Source of the DNA: Clostridia bacterium
GTDB lineage: Bacteria; Bacillota; Clostridia; Oscillospirales; Acutalibacteraceae
Length of the DNA: 64,000 bases
Reading direction: 5' to 3'
NCBI GenBank assembly: GCA_017554405.1
Contig: JAFZIK010000013.1
Coordinates: 1 to 64,000 of the forward strand
Shown: piece by piece, positions 26,199 through 34,081 of the stretch
Layout: every line of letters begins with the position of its first letter
Numbering within the stretch: position 1 is the stretch's first letter
Translations under genes and position numbers: made by a program
Notes under the pieces: model-generated
The model's database searches: none
The model's input: the letters and a program-made list of their open reading frames with translations, nothing else
Told to the model about the DNA's origin: nothing

Positions 26199-27638
26199 TT
26201 AATATATTTCAACGTCCCAATCGCTTAAATACTGGAATAGCCTTGTCAGGTCTTTGTTGTTGGTAGCGCCGTCGCCGTTTATATCGAGCGCCGTTACATC
26301 GACCTCAACGTCCCAATCGGAAAGATACTGGAACAAGCGGGCTAGATCCTTGTTGTTAACCTTACCGTCGCCGTTGATATCGCCTGTAATGTGTCCGGTA
26401 TAAGCAACCTCTTCAGAATTGCCGGTTTTAAGGCGGCAAACCGAGCATAATTCCTCTTTTAACCCCGGTTCATTTTCGGTGGCAAGCTTGGTCGTTTTCC
26501 AAAAAAATTTGTGTCCTGTTGCCGGTATTACCTCACCGTCAGATAGTTTTTCGCCACACTTTTTGCAGTATGTATCGCCGGTATAACCATTCTCACAGCA
26601 AGTCGCTTCTTTGGCGTTTCTGATTTCAGTTTCACCGTGAGCACATGGCTCTGATAAAAGCCAATCAACAATTGCTATGTTCTCATCTAAATATACCAAC
26701 GCAGGAACATCAAAGTGCCCCGCTCCGTCAAACACCGTAACCTCTGCATCTCCGCCCGCCTGTTTCAGAGCGGCGACAAAATTGATGGATGAATCAGGCG
26801 ATACAATCGTGTCTGCCGAACCGACGAACGCACGAACGGGAATGCCTTTCAGTTTGTTTACATTGATTGTCGTATTATTGATGCTTCCCGAGCACGGCGC
26901 AATTTTCGAAAACGACGCGGGATAAGCCGCAGCAACGCCCCAGGTGCCTGTGCCTCCCATGCTGTGTCCGGTCAGCGAAATACGACTTGACGAAACGTTG
27001 TAGGTGTTGCGGATGTAACGAATCAAAGACATTAAATCGGCGCCTACGTCTGTCCATCCTTTTTTGCTCGAAGGTAACTGCGGTATAATGACATACGCGG
27101 GAATATCGCCAAGCGTCCCGTCCTGTAAATATTTCGGGAATCCGTCAATAGAGGTAATGAGATTCAAATCATCACCTTTTCCGCTGCCGCCGTGCAGATA
27201 TACAATCAACGGCATATCGTCCGTCGGATCGGACGGCGTGTAAAGCCAATACCGAAACGTGCCGAGCGTTTCCGTTTCCATGCTGAGCGCTTGCCAAGAA
27301 GAAGCAGTGTTTGCAGCCGCCTTTATCGGATTCTCAGTCTGATCATTTGCACTTGAGGCGAGCGTCGGGATGAAAGGATCCGTTTTTGATCCCGTCGTAT
27401 CCGTGCTGTTGGCTTGTAAAGAAACAACCTTGGCTGCCATCAAAAAGGTCACAGCTTCTGCTTTCCGGTTCATAGTCTGAACGGTGGCGTTTGCATTTGC
27501 CGTCGTATGATCGGACAACTGAACGACTGCCGCACCAACGGCTGAGCGGCTGTTGTTTCTTCCGCATCCCGTCAAAAAGGTTGGAACAAGCAAAAGGACA
27601 GACAGAGCCGTTCCTAAAATTCGAATTGCCGTTTTCAT
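26199..27638 (-). CDS. Lipoprotein alpha/beta-hydrolase (esterase) with C-terminal type I dockerin
   Basis: The 479-residue product has a lipobox (PTFLTGC, Cys about residue 25). Residues about 115-320 form an alpha/beta-hydrolase: IVYLHGGSGKGDD (oxyanion region), the nucleophile elbow LTGHSMGGTG, an Asp near SADTIVSPD and a His in GAGHFDVP. This resembles feruloyl/acetyl esterases of the polyhydroxybutyrate-depolymerase type. Cys-x-x-Cys hairpins follow (YCKKCGEKL, LCSVCRLKTG). The C-terminus is a complete dockerin pair (GDINGDGKVNNKDLARLFQY and DINGDGATNNKDLTRLFQY). I start at the ATG at 27638; the upstream ATG at 27656 lies inside AAAAGGAGTG. A lipid anchor together with a dockerin is unusual. 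Confidence 0.85.
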   Translation of the reverse strand: MKTAIRILGTALSVLLLVPTFLTGCGRNNSRSAVGAAVVQLSDHTTANANATVQTMNRKAEAVTFLMAAKVVSLQANSTDTTGSKTDPFIPTLASSANDQTENPIKAAANTASSWQALSMETETLGTFRYWLYTPSDPTDDMPLIVYLHGGSGKGDDLNLITSIDGFPKYLQDGTLGDIPAYVIIPQLPSSKKGWTDVGADLMSLIRYIRNTYNVSSSRISLTGHSMGGTGTWGVAAAYPASFSKIAPCSGSINNTTINVNKLKGIPVRAFVGSADTIVSPDSSINFVAALKQAGGDAEVTVFDGAGHFDVPALVYLDENIAIVDWLLSEPCAHGETEIRNAKEATCCENGYTGDTYCKKCGEKLSDGEVIPATGHKFFWKTTKLATENEPGLKEELCSVCRLKTGNSEEVAYTGHITGDINGDGKVNNKDLARLFQYLSDWDVEVDVTALDINGDGATNNKDLTRLFQYLSDWDVEIY

Positions 27639-27652
27639 ATTAGCACTCCTTT

Positions 27653-27914
27653 TCATATTTTCAGTTCCGGGATAGAGAACTCGCGCTCCGGAACGTAGTA
27701 GTACCGTTCATGATCCTTCTTATATGTGATGACCTCGAAGCCGAACTCGGTCAACGCTTCGATGTCTCTATCTATCGTTCTGATACTGACGGGAACGCCT
27801 TGTTCTGTGAGCCGTTTGCAAAGCTCTGTTTTCGATAGTGGCTGATCTTCGTCGGTATCCTTTTAGTAACTCGTAGAGTTTCAGCAGCTTGATCTTGTTG
27901 CTGTTTTCCGCCAT
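27653..27914 (-). pseudogene. Broken, truncated WYL-type HTH transcription regulator
   Basis: From an ATG at 27914 (GGAGGAGCAACC before it) the frame reads MAENSNKIKLLKLYELLK, then goes out of frame and stops. After a one-base shift near 27860 a coherent helix-turn-helix continues: DTDEDQPLSKTELCKRL, SIRTIDRDIEALTEFGFEV and YYYVPEREFSIPELK, then a stop at 27653. This is the N-terminal DNA-binding part of WYL-domain regulators; the WYL domain itself is missing. The remnant ends exactly at the ribosome site of the dockerin esterase gene, so a deletion joined the two. Confidence 0.8.
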
Positions 27915-28263
27915 GGTTGCTCCTCCTTCTGTCGGGCATAAAAATACAGATATATTACAACATATAATAGCGAAAAAATCAAGTATCGGACGCGACAAAA
28001 TTGTCCGTTTCAAACGCCTTTTCACGTGTTTCGGGGTTCAAATCCTTCCAACCCGTATTTTTTTAGCGTTCTTTGCAGAGCAAAGAAACGTAAAAAGCAC
28101 ACCAGCATTTTTGACCGTTTTCGCGTCCTAAAAACAAAAAATCGGGCTTCCGGACGGTCGATCAACCGCCTGAAAGCCCGAAATTGCCTAATTTCGCCTT
28201 ATTTTTGCCCAAAACGCAAGAAAAAACCCCTTTTGTCGTGGTAGACAAAAGAGGTTTCTTTTA
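27915..28263 (-). other. Gene-free stretch with minus-strand hairpins
   Basis: No credible protein gene is seen. It contains an imperfect hairpin at 28064-28090 (GTTCTTTGC/GCAAAGAAAC), a stronger one at 28142-28181 (TCGGGCTT/AAGCCCGA with an inner CGGT/ACCG) that on the minus strand runs into TTTTTTGTTTTT, and a third at 28221-28260. All face leftward, consistent with successive terminators after the tRNA-Ser unit. Confidence 0.6.
28221..28260 (-). terminator. tRNA-type terminator beside a displaced tRNA-Ser 3' end
   Basis: A 17-bp stem with two mismatches pairs 28221-28237 with 28244-28260. The plus-strand segment GTAGACAAAAGAGGTTTC closely matches the segment beside tRNA-Val (GTAGACAAATCAGGTTTC at 36100-36117), which suggests a recurring tRNA-terminator module. 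Confidence 0.7.
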
Positions 28264-28284
28264 TGGCGGAGATGGAGGGATTCG
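28264..28284. repeat. Second copy of the tRNA-Ser 3' end (candidate attachment site)
   Basis: These 21 bases are identical to 28505-28525, the last 21 bases of tRNA-Ser including CCA. The copies are direct repeats 241 bp apart. Integrative elements that enter tRNA 3' ends leave exactly this arrangement. The 220 bp between them hold only palindromes and short repeats. Confidence 0.7.
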
Positions 28285-28464
28285 CTACGGCGCGACTGTC
28301 GCGCCTACACGCCCACGGGCTTTGCGACCGTCCACCGGAAGGTCGCAATTTTGCTATACCGTTTAATTGTGTTTGTGCGAAGCACACATTTGTCTGACAT
28401 CTGAAATCTGACATCTGCCATCTGTTTCGCAAAACCGCCCTTTTCGAATCCCTAACGTATACTG
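28285..28464. repeat. Palindromes and ATCTG repeats between the two tRNA-Ser ends
   Basis: TACGGCGCGA-CTG-TCGCGCC (28286-28308) and GCGACC/GGTCGC (28324-28346) are hairpins of the same style as the unit at 26132. A run of degenerate ATCTG units spans about 28392-28424. TTCGAATCCCT (28443-28453) is an inverted piece of the tRNA T-arm. No gene is present. Confidence 0.55.
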
Positions 28465-28500
28465 AAAAGAGCAAGCCATACCTAAAGGTATAACTTGCTC
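28465..28500 (-). terminator. Terminator of tRNA-Ser
   Basis: GAGCAAG (28469-28475) pairs with CTTGCTC (28494-28500), with a further inner CATACC/GGTATA stem. On the minus strand it follows the CCA end of tRNA-Ser by four bases and runs into TTTTC. Confidence 0.8.
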
Positions 28501-28504
28501 TTTT

Positions 28505-28597
28505 TGGCGGAGATGGAGGGATTCGAACCCTCGAACTGTTTGTAGCAGTTACACGATTTCCAATCGTGCGCCCTCGACCGGACTAGGCGACATCTCC
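28505..28597 (-). tRNA. tRNA-Ser (anticodon GGA)
   Basis: On the minus strand the acceptor arm GGAGATG pairs with CATCTCC, followed by discriminator G and an encoded CCA. The anticodon arm is CACGATT-GGA-AATCGTG, giving GGA for UCC/UCU serine codons. A long variable arm (CTGCTACAAACAG region) is as expected for tRNA-Ser. The T-arm reads GAGGGTTCGAATCCCTC. Confidence 0.95.
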
Positions 28598-28676
28598 GTG
28601 CGACCTGTCTATTATAATTTAATTGCCTTGAAAAATCAAGTATTATTTGTTTTGTGTTTCTTATTTCCGTTAATCA

Positions 28677-28705
28677 TTGACTAAATCGGTGTTTAAGGGT
28701 ATAAT
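28677..28705 (+). promoter_or_regulatory. Sigma-A promoter of the chromate transporter pair
   Basis: TTGACT (28677-28682) and TATAAT (28700-28705) are 17 bp apart, about 30 bp before the start codon. Confidence 0.82.
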
Positions 28706-28734
28706 CTATAATAACACCTTTGAAAGGATTTATG

Positions 28735-29304
28735 ATGGCAGCGATTTTTGAATTGTTCTTTACCTTTGCCAAAATCGGGCTTTTTACGTTCGGCGGCGGG
28801 TATGCGATGATACCTATTATTGAAAACACCTGCGTTGAGAATAAAAAGTGGATAACCGATGAGGAAATGATAAATATGACCGTTATCGCCGAGTCCACGC
28901 CCGGTCCTATCGCCATAAACTGTTCCACCTACGTGGGCTTTAAGCAAAAGGGCTTTTTGGGCGCGGTGGCGGCAACGCTCGGCGTTATTCTGCCGTCGTT
29001 CTGCATCATATTTCTCATATCGCTGTTTCTCGATAACTTCTTGAGCATTAAATTTATCGCAAGCGCTTTTTGCGGCATTAAATGCGCCGTTGGCATTCTT
29101 ATCGTTGACGCGGCTGTAAAGATGTTCAAAAAGATGAAAAAGACCGTGTTTTCGGTCCTGCTTACGGCGGCGGCATTCGCGCTGCTTCTTGCCTTTGATA
29201 TTTTCTCGATCAACATTTCTTCGATCATCCTGCTTATTGCCGCCGCGGTAATAAGCTTTGCGGTCTGCCTTATCACAAAAGCGGGGAGGGCGGACGAAAA
29301 ATGA
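28735..29304 (+). CDS. Chromate transporter (CHR family), first half-size subunit
   Basis: The 189-residue membrane protein is a short-chain CHR protein. Family hallmarks are FFTFAKIGLFTFGGGYAMIP near the N-terminus and the AESTPGPIAINCSTYVG motif (about residues 47-63). Several hydrophobic helices follow. Short CHR proteins come as adjacent pairs of opposite membrane orientation that replace one long ChrA; the natural substrate in anaerobes may be sulfate-like or unknown rather than chromate. I start at ATG 28735, 7 bases after AAAGG. It overlaps the second subunit in ATGA. Confidence 0.9.
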   Translation: MAAIFELFFTFAKIGLFTFGGGYAMIPIIENTCVENKKWITDEEMINMTVIAESTPGPIAINCSTYVGFKQKGFLGAVAATLGVILPSFCIIFLISLFLDNFLSIKFIASAFCGIKCAVGILIVDAAVKMFKKMKKTVFSVLLTAAAFALLLAFDIFSINISSIILLIAAAVISFAVCLITKAGRADEK

Positions 29305-29864
29305 TTTATCTTGAATTGCTTTTAGGTTTTTTAAAGGTCGGGTTTTTCGCCTTCGGCGGCGCCTATGCCGCGATACCGTTTATACGCGAGGTAGTTCTGG
29401 CTTATAACTGGCTAAGCGATGAAATGCTTTCGTATATTATCGCGGTAAGCGAAAGCACGCCCGGTCCTGTTATGGTAAATATGGCGACCTACGTAGGAGC
29501 CTCTCAAAAAGGATTGCTCGGCTCAGCTATCGCCACCCTCGCGGTGGTCCTGCCGGCGTTTGTTATAATCCTGCTTGTAATGGTTGTTTTCAGATCGCTT
29601 CTTAAAAACCGGTATTTCCGCGCGGTGATAGGCGGTTTGCAGGCGGCAATAATAGGTATTATCGCCGCAACAGGCGTTTATATGATATACAAAAACATTT
29701 TTCTGTCCGGCGGCGGCTTTAATACCGATTTTGTGACCCTCGCCTTTACCGCCTGTATCGCCATTATATATTTTCCGGCAAAAAAGCTTCTTAAAAAGAA
29801 CGTTTCACCGATACTTGTTATATCGGTTTGCGCCGTTGCCGGCGTTTTCGTGTTCGGCTTTTGA
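29301..29864 (+). CDS. Chromate transporter (CHR family), second half-size subunit
   Basis: The 187-residue partner of the preceding gene starts in its stop codon (ATGA), so the two are translationally coupled. It has the same family pattern: GFLKVGFFAFGGAYAAIPF and the VSESTPGPVMVNMATYVG motif. A hydrophobic C-terminal half follows. The repeated motif in both subunits shows an old duplication. Confidence 0.9.
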   Translation: MIYLELLLGFLKVGFFAFGGAYAAIPFIREVVLAYNWLSDEMLSYIIAVSESTPGPVMVNMATYVGASQKGLLGSAIATLAVVLPAFVIILLVMVVFRSLLKNRYFRAVIGGLQAAIIGIIAATGVYMIYKNIFLSGGGFNTDFVTLAFTACIAIIYFPAKKLLKKNVSPILVISVCAVAGVFVFGF

Positions 29865-29866
29865 AC

Positions 29867-29895
29867 TTGACATTCGCCGGTTATTAAAATATACT
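29867..29895 (+). promoter_or_regulatory. Sigma-A promoter of the sugar transferase gene
   Basis: TTGACA (29867-29872) and TATACT (29890-29895) are 17 bp apart. It begins three bases after the chromate transporter stop codon and 41 bp before the next start codon. Confidence 0.85.
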
Positions 29896-29935
29896 GTATC
29901 TTACAGATTTGTAACGAGGATTATGGGGTAGAACT

Positions 29936-31318
29936 ATGAACGTGCTTATTAAGCTGCGCAAAAGCGTTATGCTTTTAATAAAGGTTATGATAACGCTTGC
30001 CGTGACCGTTACCTTTATGCAGGTATGGGTAAGCTATTATACCGAAGCGCTGTTCAGCAACAGAGGTAACTATGTTGTTGTTCTTTCCTTTGTTTTGCTT
30101 TTTGCCACATTTTCTTCGCTTTACGGCGCCTTCAATATCGGCGTTTACCGAATCCATGAGATAATATACAGCTTTCTGCTTTCTGTTGTTTTCACAAATC
30201 TTATAATGTTTCTTGAATTAAGCCTTATAGCGCGCAGGCTCATATCGGTTCCGCCCCTTCTTCTCGGTGTTTTCTTCCAGGTGCTCGTGGCGGCTGTTTG
30301 CGCCGTTTGCGCAAACGTTATCTACTTTAAGCTTCACGCGGCGCGCAAGGTGGTTGCGGTTTTCAGCGATGATATCTACGGCTTTGAGCTTATAAAAAAG
30401 ATGAGCCGCCTTTCGGAAAGATTCAAGATCGAATGCGGGCTCAACGCCGAACGCACAAGCTTTGAACAGATAAAGCATCAGATAGATAAATACGAAGCGG
30501 TGGTCATCTGCGGTATCGATAAAAACCTGCAAAAGCAGATATTATCTTATTGTTATACCAACGGCAAGCGCACCTACCTGTTGCCGGATACCACCGATAT
30601 AATCATAAATAACAGTTATAATATCCAGATAAGCGATACGCCGGTGCTCGTTAGCCGCAACCGCGGTCTTACGCTCGAACAACTCGCCGTTAAAAGACTT
30701 TTGGACGTCATTATATCCGCGCTCGGCATTGTTATCACCTTGCCGATAACCCTTATTTGCGCGATAGCCATAAAGCTTGACGACGGCGGTCCGGTATTCT
30801 TCCGCCAGAACCGCATTACCAAAAACGGCAGGATATTCAATATCCTTAAATTCCGATCCATGCGCACCGATGCCGAGGCAATGGGCGCCATGAAGGCGGT
30901 AAACGACGATAAGCGTATTACCCGCGTTGGCAGGGTGATCCGCGCCTGCAGGGTGGACGAACTGCCCCAGCTTGTAAACGTTCTGCTCGGCGATATGTCG
31001 ATAGTAGGACCGCGCCCAGAGCGTATAGAAAACGTTTTTGAATACTCGAATAAATATCCCGAGTTCGAGTTAAGGCATAAGGTCAAGGCGGGGCTTACGG
31101 GTCTTGCCCAGCTTTACGGGAAATATAATACAAGTCCTGAGGACAAGCTCCATATGGACCTGACTTATATTGAAAATTATTCTTTGCCGCTTGATATAAA
31201 GCTTGTGATCCTCACCTTTAAGGTGCTTTTTATGAAGGAGAGCACCGAGGGCTTTGATAACAGCGTTAACGTTAAAGCGGGCAAAAGTGCTTCGGAGGGG
31301 AATAGTAATGAAAACTGA
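29936..31318 (+). CDS. Polyprenyl-phosphate sugar phosphotransferase (exopolysaccharide priming enzyme)
   Basis: The 460-residue membrane enzyme transfers a sugar phosphate from a nucleotide sugar to undecaprenyl phosphate, the first step of a surface polysaccharide. Four N-terminal transmembrane helices (about 10-130) precede a nucleotide-binding-like central domain. The catalytic bacterial sugar transferase domain (about 250-440) shows FFRQNRITKNGRIFNILKFR, VDELPQLVNVLLGDMSIVGP and KVKAGLTGLAQLYGKYN. WcaJ/CpsE-type proteins have this layout. No other polysaccharide genes adjoin except the nucleotidyltransferase that overlaps its end. Confidence 0.92.
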   Translation: MNVLIKLRKSVMLLIKVMITLAVTVTFMQVWVSYYTEALFSNRGNYVVVLSFVLLFATFSSLYGAFNIGVYRIHEIIYSFLLSVVFTNLIMFLELSLIARRLISVPPLLLGVFFQVLVAAVCAVCANVIYFKLHAARKVVAVFSDDIYGFELIKKMSRLSERFKIECGLNAERTSFEQIKHQIDKYEAVVICGIDKNLQKQILSYCYTNGKRTYLLPDTTDIIINNSYNIQISDTPVLVSRNRGLTLEQLAVKRLLDVIISALGIVITLPITLICAIAIKLDDGGPVFFRQNRITKNGRIFNILKFRSMRTDAEAMGAMKAVNDDKRITRVGRVIRACRVDELPQLVNVLLGDMSIVGPRPERIENVFEYSNKYPEFELRHKVKAGLTGLAQLYGKYNTSPEDKLHMDLTYIENYSLPLDIKLVILTFKVLFMKESTEGFDNSVNVKAGKSASEGNSNEN

Positions 31319-32183
31319 TGCAACGTTAGTGGTTATGGCTGCCGGGATGGGCAGCCGCTTCGGCGGTCTTAAACAGCTTGAACCCATAGGTCCGGGCGGT
31401 GAGGCGCTGCTTGATTTTTCGGTTTATGATGCGGTCGCCGCCGGTTTTAACAAGGTGGTATTTATTATCAAGCACGCCATTGAGGATGATTTTAAACGTA
31501 TAGTCGGCTCCCGCATAGAAAAAAATGTTGACGTAGACTATGTTTTCCAGGAAACCGATAAACTGCCATCGGGTTACGTTTGTCCGGCTGACCGTTCAAA
31601 GCCCTGGGGCACCGGTCACGCTATATGGTGCTGTAAGGATACCGTTAAAACTCCCTTTGCCGTTATAAACGCAGATGATTATTACGGCAAGAGCGCCTTT
31701 AAGCAGATATACGATCACCTTTGCGAACAAAAGGGCGATTATTGCATGGTCGGTTTCCGCCTTAAAAACACCCTAACCGAAAACGGCTCTGTTTCCCGCG
31801 GGGTATGCAATACCGAAAACGGCAAGCTCGTATCGGTTACCGAGCGCACCGAAATAATTGATTGCAGATATAAGGATGAAAACGGTGAATGGATAGCCCT
31901 GCCGGAGGATACCGTTGTATCGATGAATATGTGGGGATTCACTCCCGATGTGTTCAGCTATGCCGAGCGCGATCTTATAAGCTTCCTTGATGAAAAGATA
32001 AACGTTCCTAAGGCGGAATTCTATCTGCCCGGTATAGTATCGGGCGTTATAGGAAACGGCGAAAAAGAGGTCAGCGTTTTAGTTGCTGAGGATAAATGGT
32101 ATGGCGTTACATACAAAGAGGATAAGGCGCAGGTCGTAGCCGCTCTGGCGGAGAAGATCGAAAAAGGCGAATATCCGTTTTAA
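31308..32183 (+). CDS. Sugar-phosphate nucleotidyltransferase family protein
   Basis: The 291-residue protein has the nucleotide-binding signature of NDP-sugar pyrophosphorylases (VVMAAGMGSRFGGLKQLEPI) and INADDYYGKSAF as the probable metal/sugar site. Such enzymes make NDP-sugars from sugar 1-phosphate and NTP. The start at 31308 follows GGAGGGGAATAGTA and overlaps the transferase gene by 11 bases, so it may supply the activated sugar for it. The nucleotide and sugar specificity cannot be told from sequence. Confidence 0.88.
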   Translation: MKTDATLVVMAAGMGSRFGGLKQLEPIGPGGEALLDFSVYDAVAAGFNKVVFIIKHAIEDDFKRIVGSRIEKNVDVDYVFQETDKLPSGYVCPADRSKPWGTGHAIWCCKDTVKTPFAVINADDYYGKSAFKQIYDHLCEQKGDYCMVGFRLKNTLTENGSVSRGVCNTENGKLVSVTERTEIIDCRYKDENGEWIALPEDTVVSMNMWGFTPDVFSYAERDLISFLDEKINVPKAEFYLPGIVSGVIGNGEKEVSVLVAEDKWYGVTYKEDKAQVVAALAEKIEKGEYPF

Positions 32184-32198
32184 AATTGCATATGTTTT

Positions 32199-32228
32199 TA
32201 GGCGTCGCAGTATAGCGGCGCCTCATTT
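32199..32228 (+). terminator. Intrinsic terminator after the nucleotidyltransferase gene
   Basis: AGGCGTCGC (32199-32207) pairs with GCGGCGCCT (32214-32222), with one G-T pair, followed by CATTTTTT. Confidence 0.85.
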
Positions 32229-32283
32229 TTTATCTCGCTTTTGCATATACTTTCTTGTAAAAAAAATGAAAGGTGAGATAAAA

Positions 32284-33204
32284 ATGAAAGAATACTATCC
32301 CGAAGGTATACTTATAAACACTCAGGAAAACAGCCGTTATATCCAAAGCCTTACCTCGCTTTGCTCGGCGGCGGCGCAGGGAATGATACTTGAAGCACCG
32401 GCTGTCTTATGCGATAGGTCGCATGATATTACCGTTGAACTCGGCTGTATGAAAGGCGTGATAAAGAGGGAAGAGGGCGCCATCGGCATTGCCGAAGGGA
32501 CTATCCGCGATATCGCGCTTATATCAAGGGTGGGCAAGCCGGTTTGTTTCAAGGTGCAAAGCATAAAAGAGGATGAAAACGGCGACCCTTACGCGCTTCT
32601 TTCAAGAAGGGCGGCGCAGGAGGAGTGCCGCGAATGGATATTTGAGAATATGGTCCCGGGCGATATTATCGATGCGCGCGTTACCCACCTTGAGCCCTTC
32701 GGGGCGTTTTGCGATATCGGGTGCGGCAATATAGCGCTTTTGCCGATCGATTCTATATCGGTCTCGCGGATATCACACCCGAGGGACCGGTTTTCGGTCG
32801 GTGAATCAATAAAGGCGATAATAAAAAGCATAGATAAAGGCGGCAGGATAACGTTATCGCATAAAGAACTTCTCGGCACCTGGGAAGAAAACGCGCAGAG
32901 CTTTTTGCAGGGGCAAACGGTAAGCGGTATAGTAAGGAGCGTTGAGGATTACGGCGTTTTCGTTGAGCTTGCGCCAAACCTTGCCGGGCTTGCCGAAACG
33001 GGTCCCGCCGTGCAGCCCGGCGACGGGGTCTGCGTTTACATAAAAAGCATAATCCCGGAGAAAATGAAAATAAAGCTCATAATAATAGATAAACTCGAAG
33101 CACCGCCTAAAAACCCAACGCGATACTATTGTAACGGGGAGCATATTGAGATTTTCAATTATTCTCCGGCGGCGGCAAGCAAGCAATTATCGGTTGTTTT
33201 CTAA
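32284..33204 (+). CDS. S1 RNA-binding domain protein
   Basis: The 306-residue protein has two recognisable S1 OB-fold domains, at about 120-190 (GDIIDARVTHLEPFGAFCDI) and 205-265 (GQTVSGIVRSVEDYGVFVEL). The N-terminal 110 residues are not recognised. AAAGGTGAG precedes the ATG chosen at 32284. It is separate from the S1 protein fused to IspH at 41147. A general role in RNA binding or translation is likely; annotation as ribosomal protein S1 would overstate it. Confidence 0.82.
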   Translation: MKEYYPEGILINTQENSRYIQSLTSLCSAAAQGMILEAPAVLCDRSHDITVELGCMKGVIKREEGAIGIAEGTIRDIALISRVGKPVCFKVQSIKEDENGDPYALLSRRAAQEECREWIFENMVPGDIIDARVTHLEPFGAFCDIGCGNIALLPIDSISVSRISHPRDRFSVGESIKAIIKSIDKGGRITLSHKELLGTWEENAQSFLQGQTVSGIVRSVEDYGVFVELAPNLAGLAETGPAVQPGDGVCVYIKSIIPEKMKIKLIIIDKLEAPPKNPTRYYCNGEHIEIFNYSPAAASKQLSVVF

Positions 33205-33212
33205 AACGCCGA

Positions 33213-33241
33213 TTGATTTCGGAAAAGATTTGATGTATAAT
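33213..33241 (+). promoter_or_regulatory. Sigma-A promoter of the Mrp ATPase gene
   Basis: TTGATT (33213-33218) and TATAAT (33236-33241) are 17 bp apart, 18 bp before the start codon, so the leader is very short. Confidence 0.7.
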
Positions 33242-33259
33242 GCCTTCGAAGGTGATATT

Positions 33260-34081
33260 ATGTCAGAAAGTAATTGCAGCGGAAACTGCGCAACCTGCAG
33301 CAGCAACTGCAAAGATCGTAAACAGGAAGATTTTTTTGAGCCGACCGGCGAGTTTAATATTATAAAACACGTTGTTGCCGTTGTAAGCGGCAAGGGCGGC
33401 GTAGGCAAATCGGCGGTGACCGCCATGCTTGCCGTGCTGCTAAGCCGCAAGGGCTATAAGGTTGGTATACTCGATGCCGATATAACCGGTCCTTCAATAC
33501 CCAAGGCATTCGGTATTACCGCTCCGGCTATGCAGAATGAAATGGGGATAATCCCGGCCCAAACCGAAAACGGCATAAAAATAATATCGGTAAATATGAT
33601 GCTTAAGGAACACGATCAGCCGGTGGTATGGCGCGGTCCGGTCATTGCCGGGCTTGTTAAACAGTTCTGGCAACAGGTGGTCTGGGGCGAACTTGATTAT
33701 CTGCTTATCGACTGCCCTCCCGGAACGGGCGACGTTCCGCTTACCGTTTTTCAAACCATCCGGCTTGACGGTGCCGTTGTTGTTACCACCCCGCAGGACC
33801 TTGTTTCGCTTATCGTTAAAAAGGCGCTCAATATGGCAAAGCTTATGAATATAAACGTTCTCGGCGTAGTTGAGAATATGAGTTACGTGGTTTGCCCGGA
33901 TTGCGGTAAAAAGTTCAGCGTTTTCGGTGAAAGCGGCGATAAATACAGCGAGCTTGGCATAAAGCTTCTCGGCAGTATGCCGATCGATCCGAACCTTGCC
34001 GCCATGATAGACTGCGGCGCGGTGGAACGCATAAGCGGCGATTTTCTTAATGCGGCGGTAAGCGAGATAGAAAAGCTATGA
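33260..34081 (+). CDS. Mrp/NBP35-type P-loop ATPase (iron-sulfur carrier)
   Basis: The 273-residue cytoplasmic ATPase is of the ApbC/Mrp family that carries Fe-S clusters to apoproteins. The N-terminus has a Cys cluster (CSGNCATCSSNC) like the Fe-S site of Nbp35. A deviant Walker A (VVSGKGGVGKSA, about 40-51), LIDCPPGTGD and the C-terminal CPDCGKKF, which binds a bridging cluster, are all present. GAAGGTGAT precedes the ATG at 33260. It overlaps trmB in ATGA. Confidence 0.92.
   Translation: MSESNCSGNCATCSSNCKDRKQEDFFEPTGEFNIIKHVVAVVSGKGGVGKSAVTAMLAVLLSRKGYKVGILDADITGPSIPKAFGITAPAMQNEMGIIPAQTENGIKIISVNMMLKEHDQPVVWRGPVIAGLVKQFWQQVVWGELDYLLIDCPPGTGDVPLTVFQTIRLDGAVVVTTPQDLVSLIVKKALNMAKLMNINVLGVVENMSYVVCPDCGKKFSVFGESGDKYSELGIKLLGSMPIDPNLAAMIDCGAVERISGDFLNAAVSEIEKL

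Noticed and set aside
28026..28060. Possible tRNA fragment (GGGGTTCAAATCCTTCC)
   Set aside because: The T-arm-like stem has a mismatch and wobble pairs, and no acceptor, anticodon or D arm can be found.
28199..28474. 91-codon minus-strand frame across the tRNA-Ser scar
   Set aside because: It runs through two hairpins and a tRNA fragment, so it is a repeat-derived frame without coding evidence.
28735..29864. Frameshifted single chromate transporter gene
   Set aside because: Two half-size CHR subunits with ATGA overlap are the normal short-chain arrangement, so no mutation needs to be assumed.
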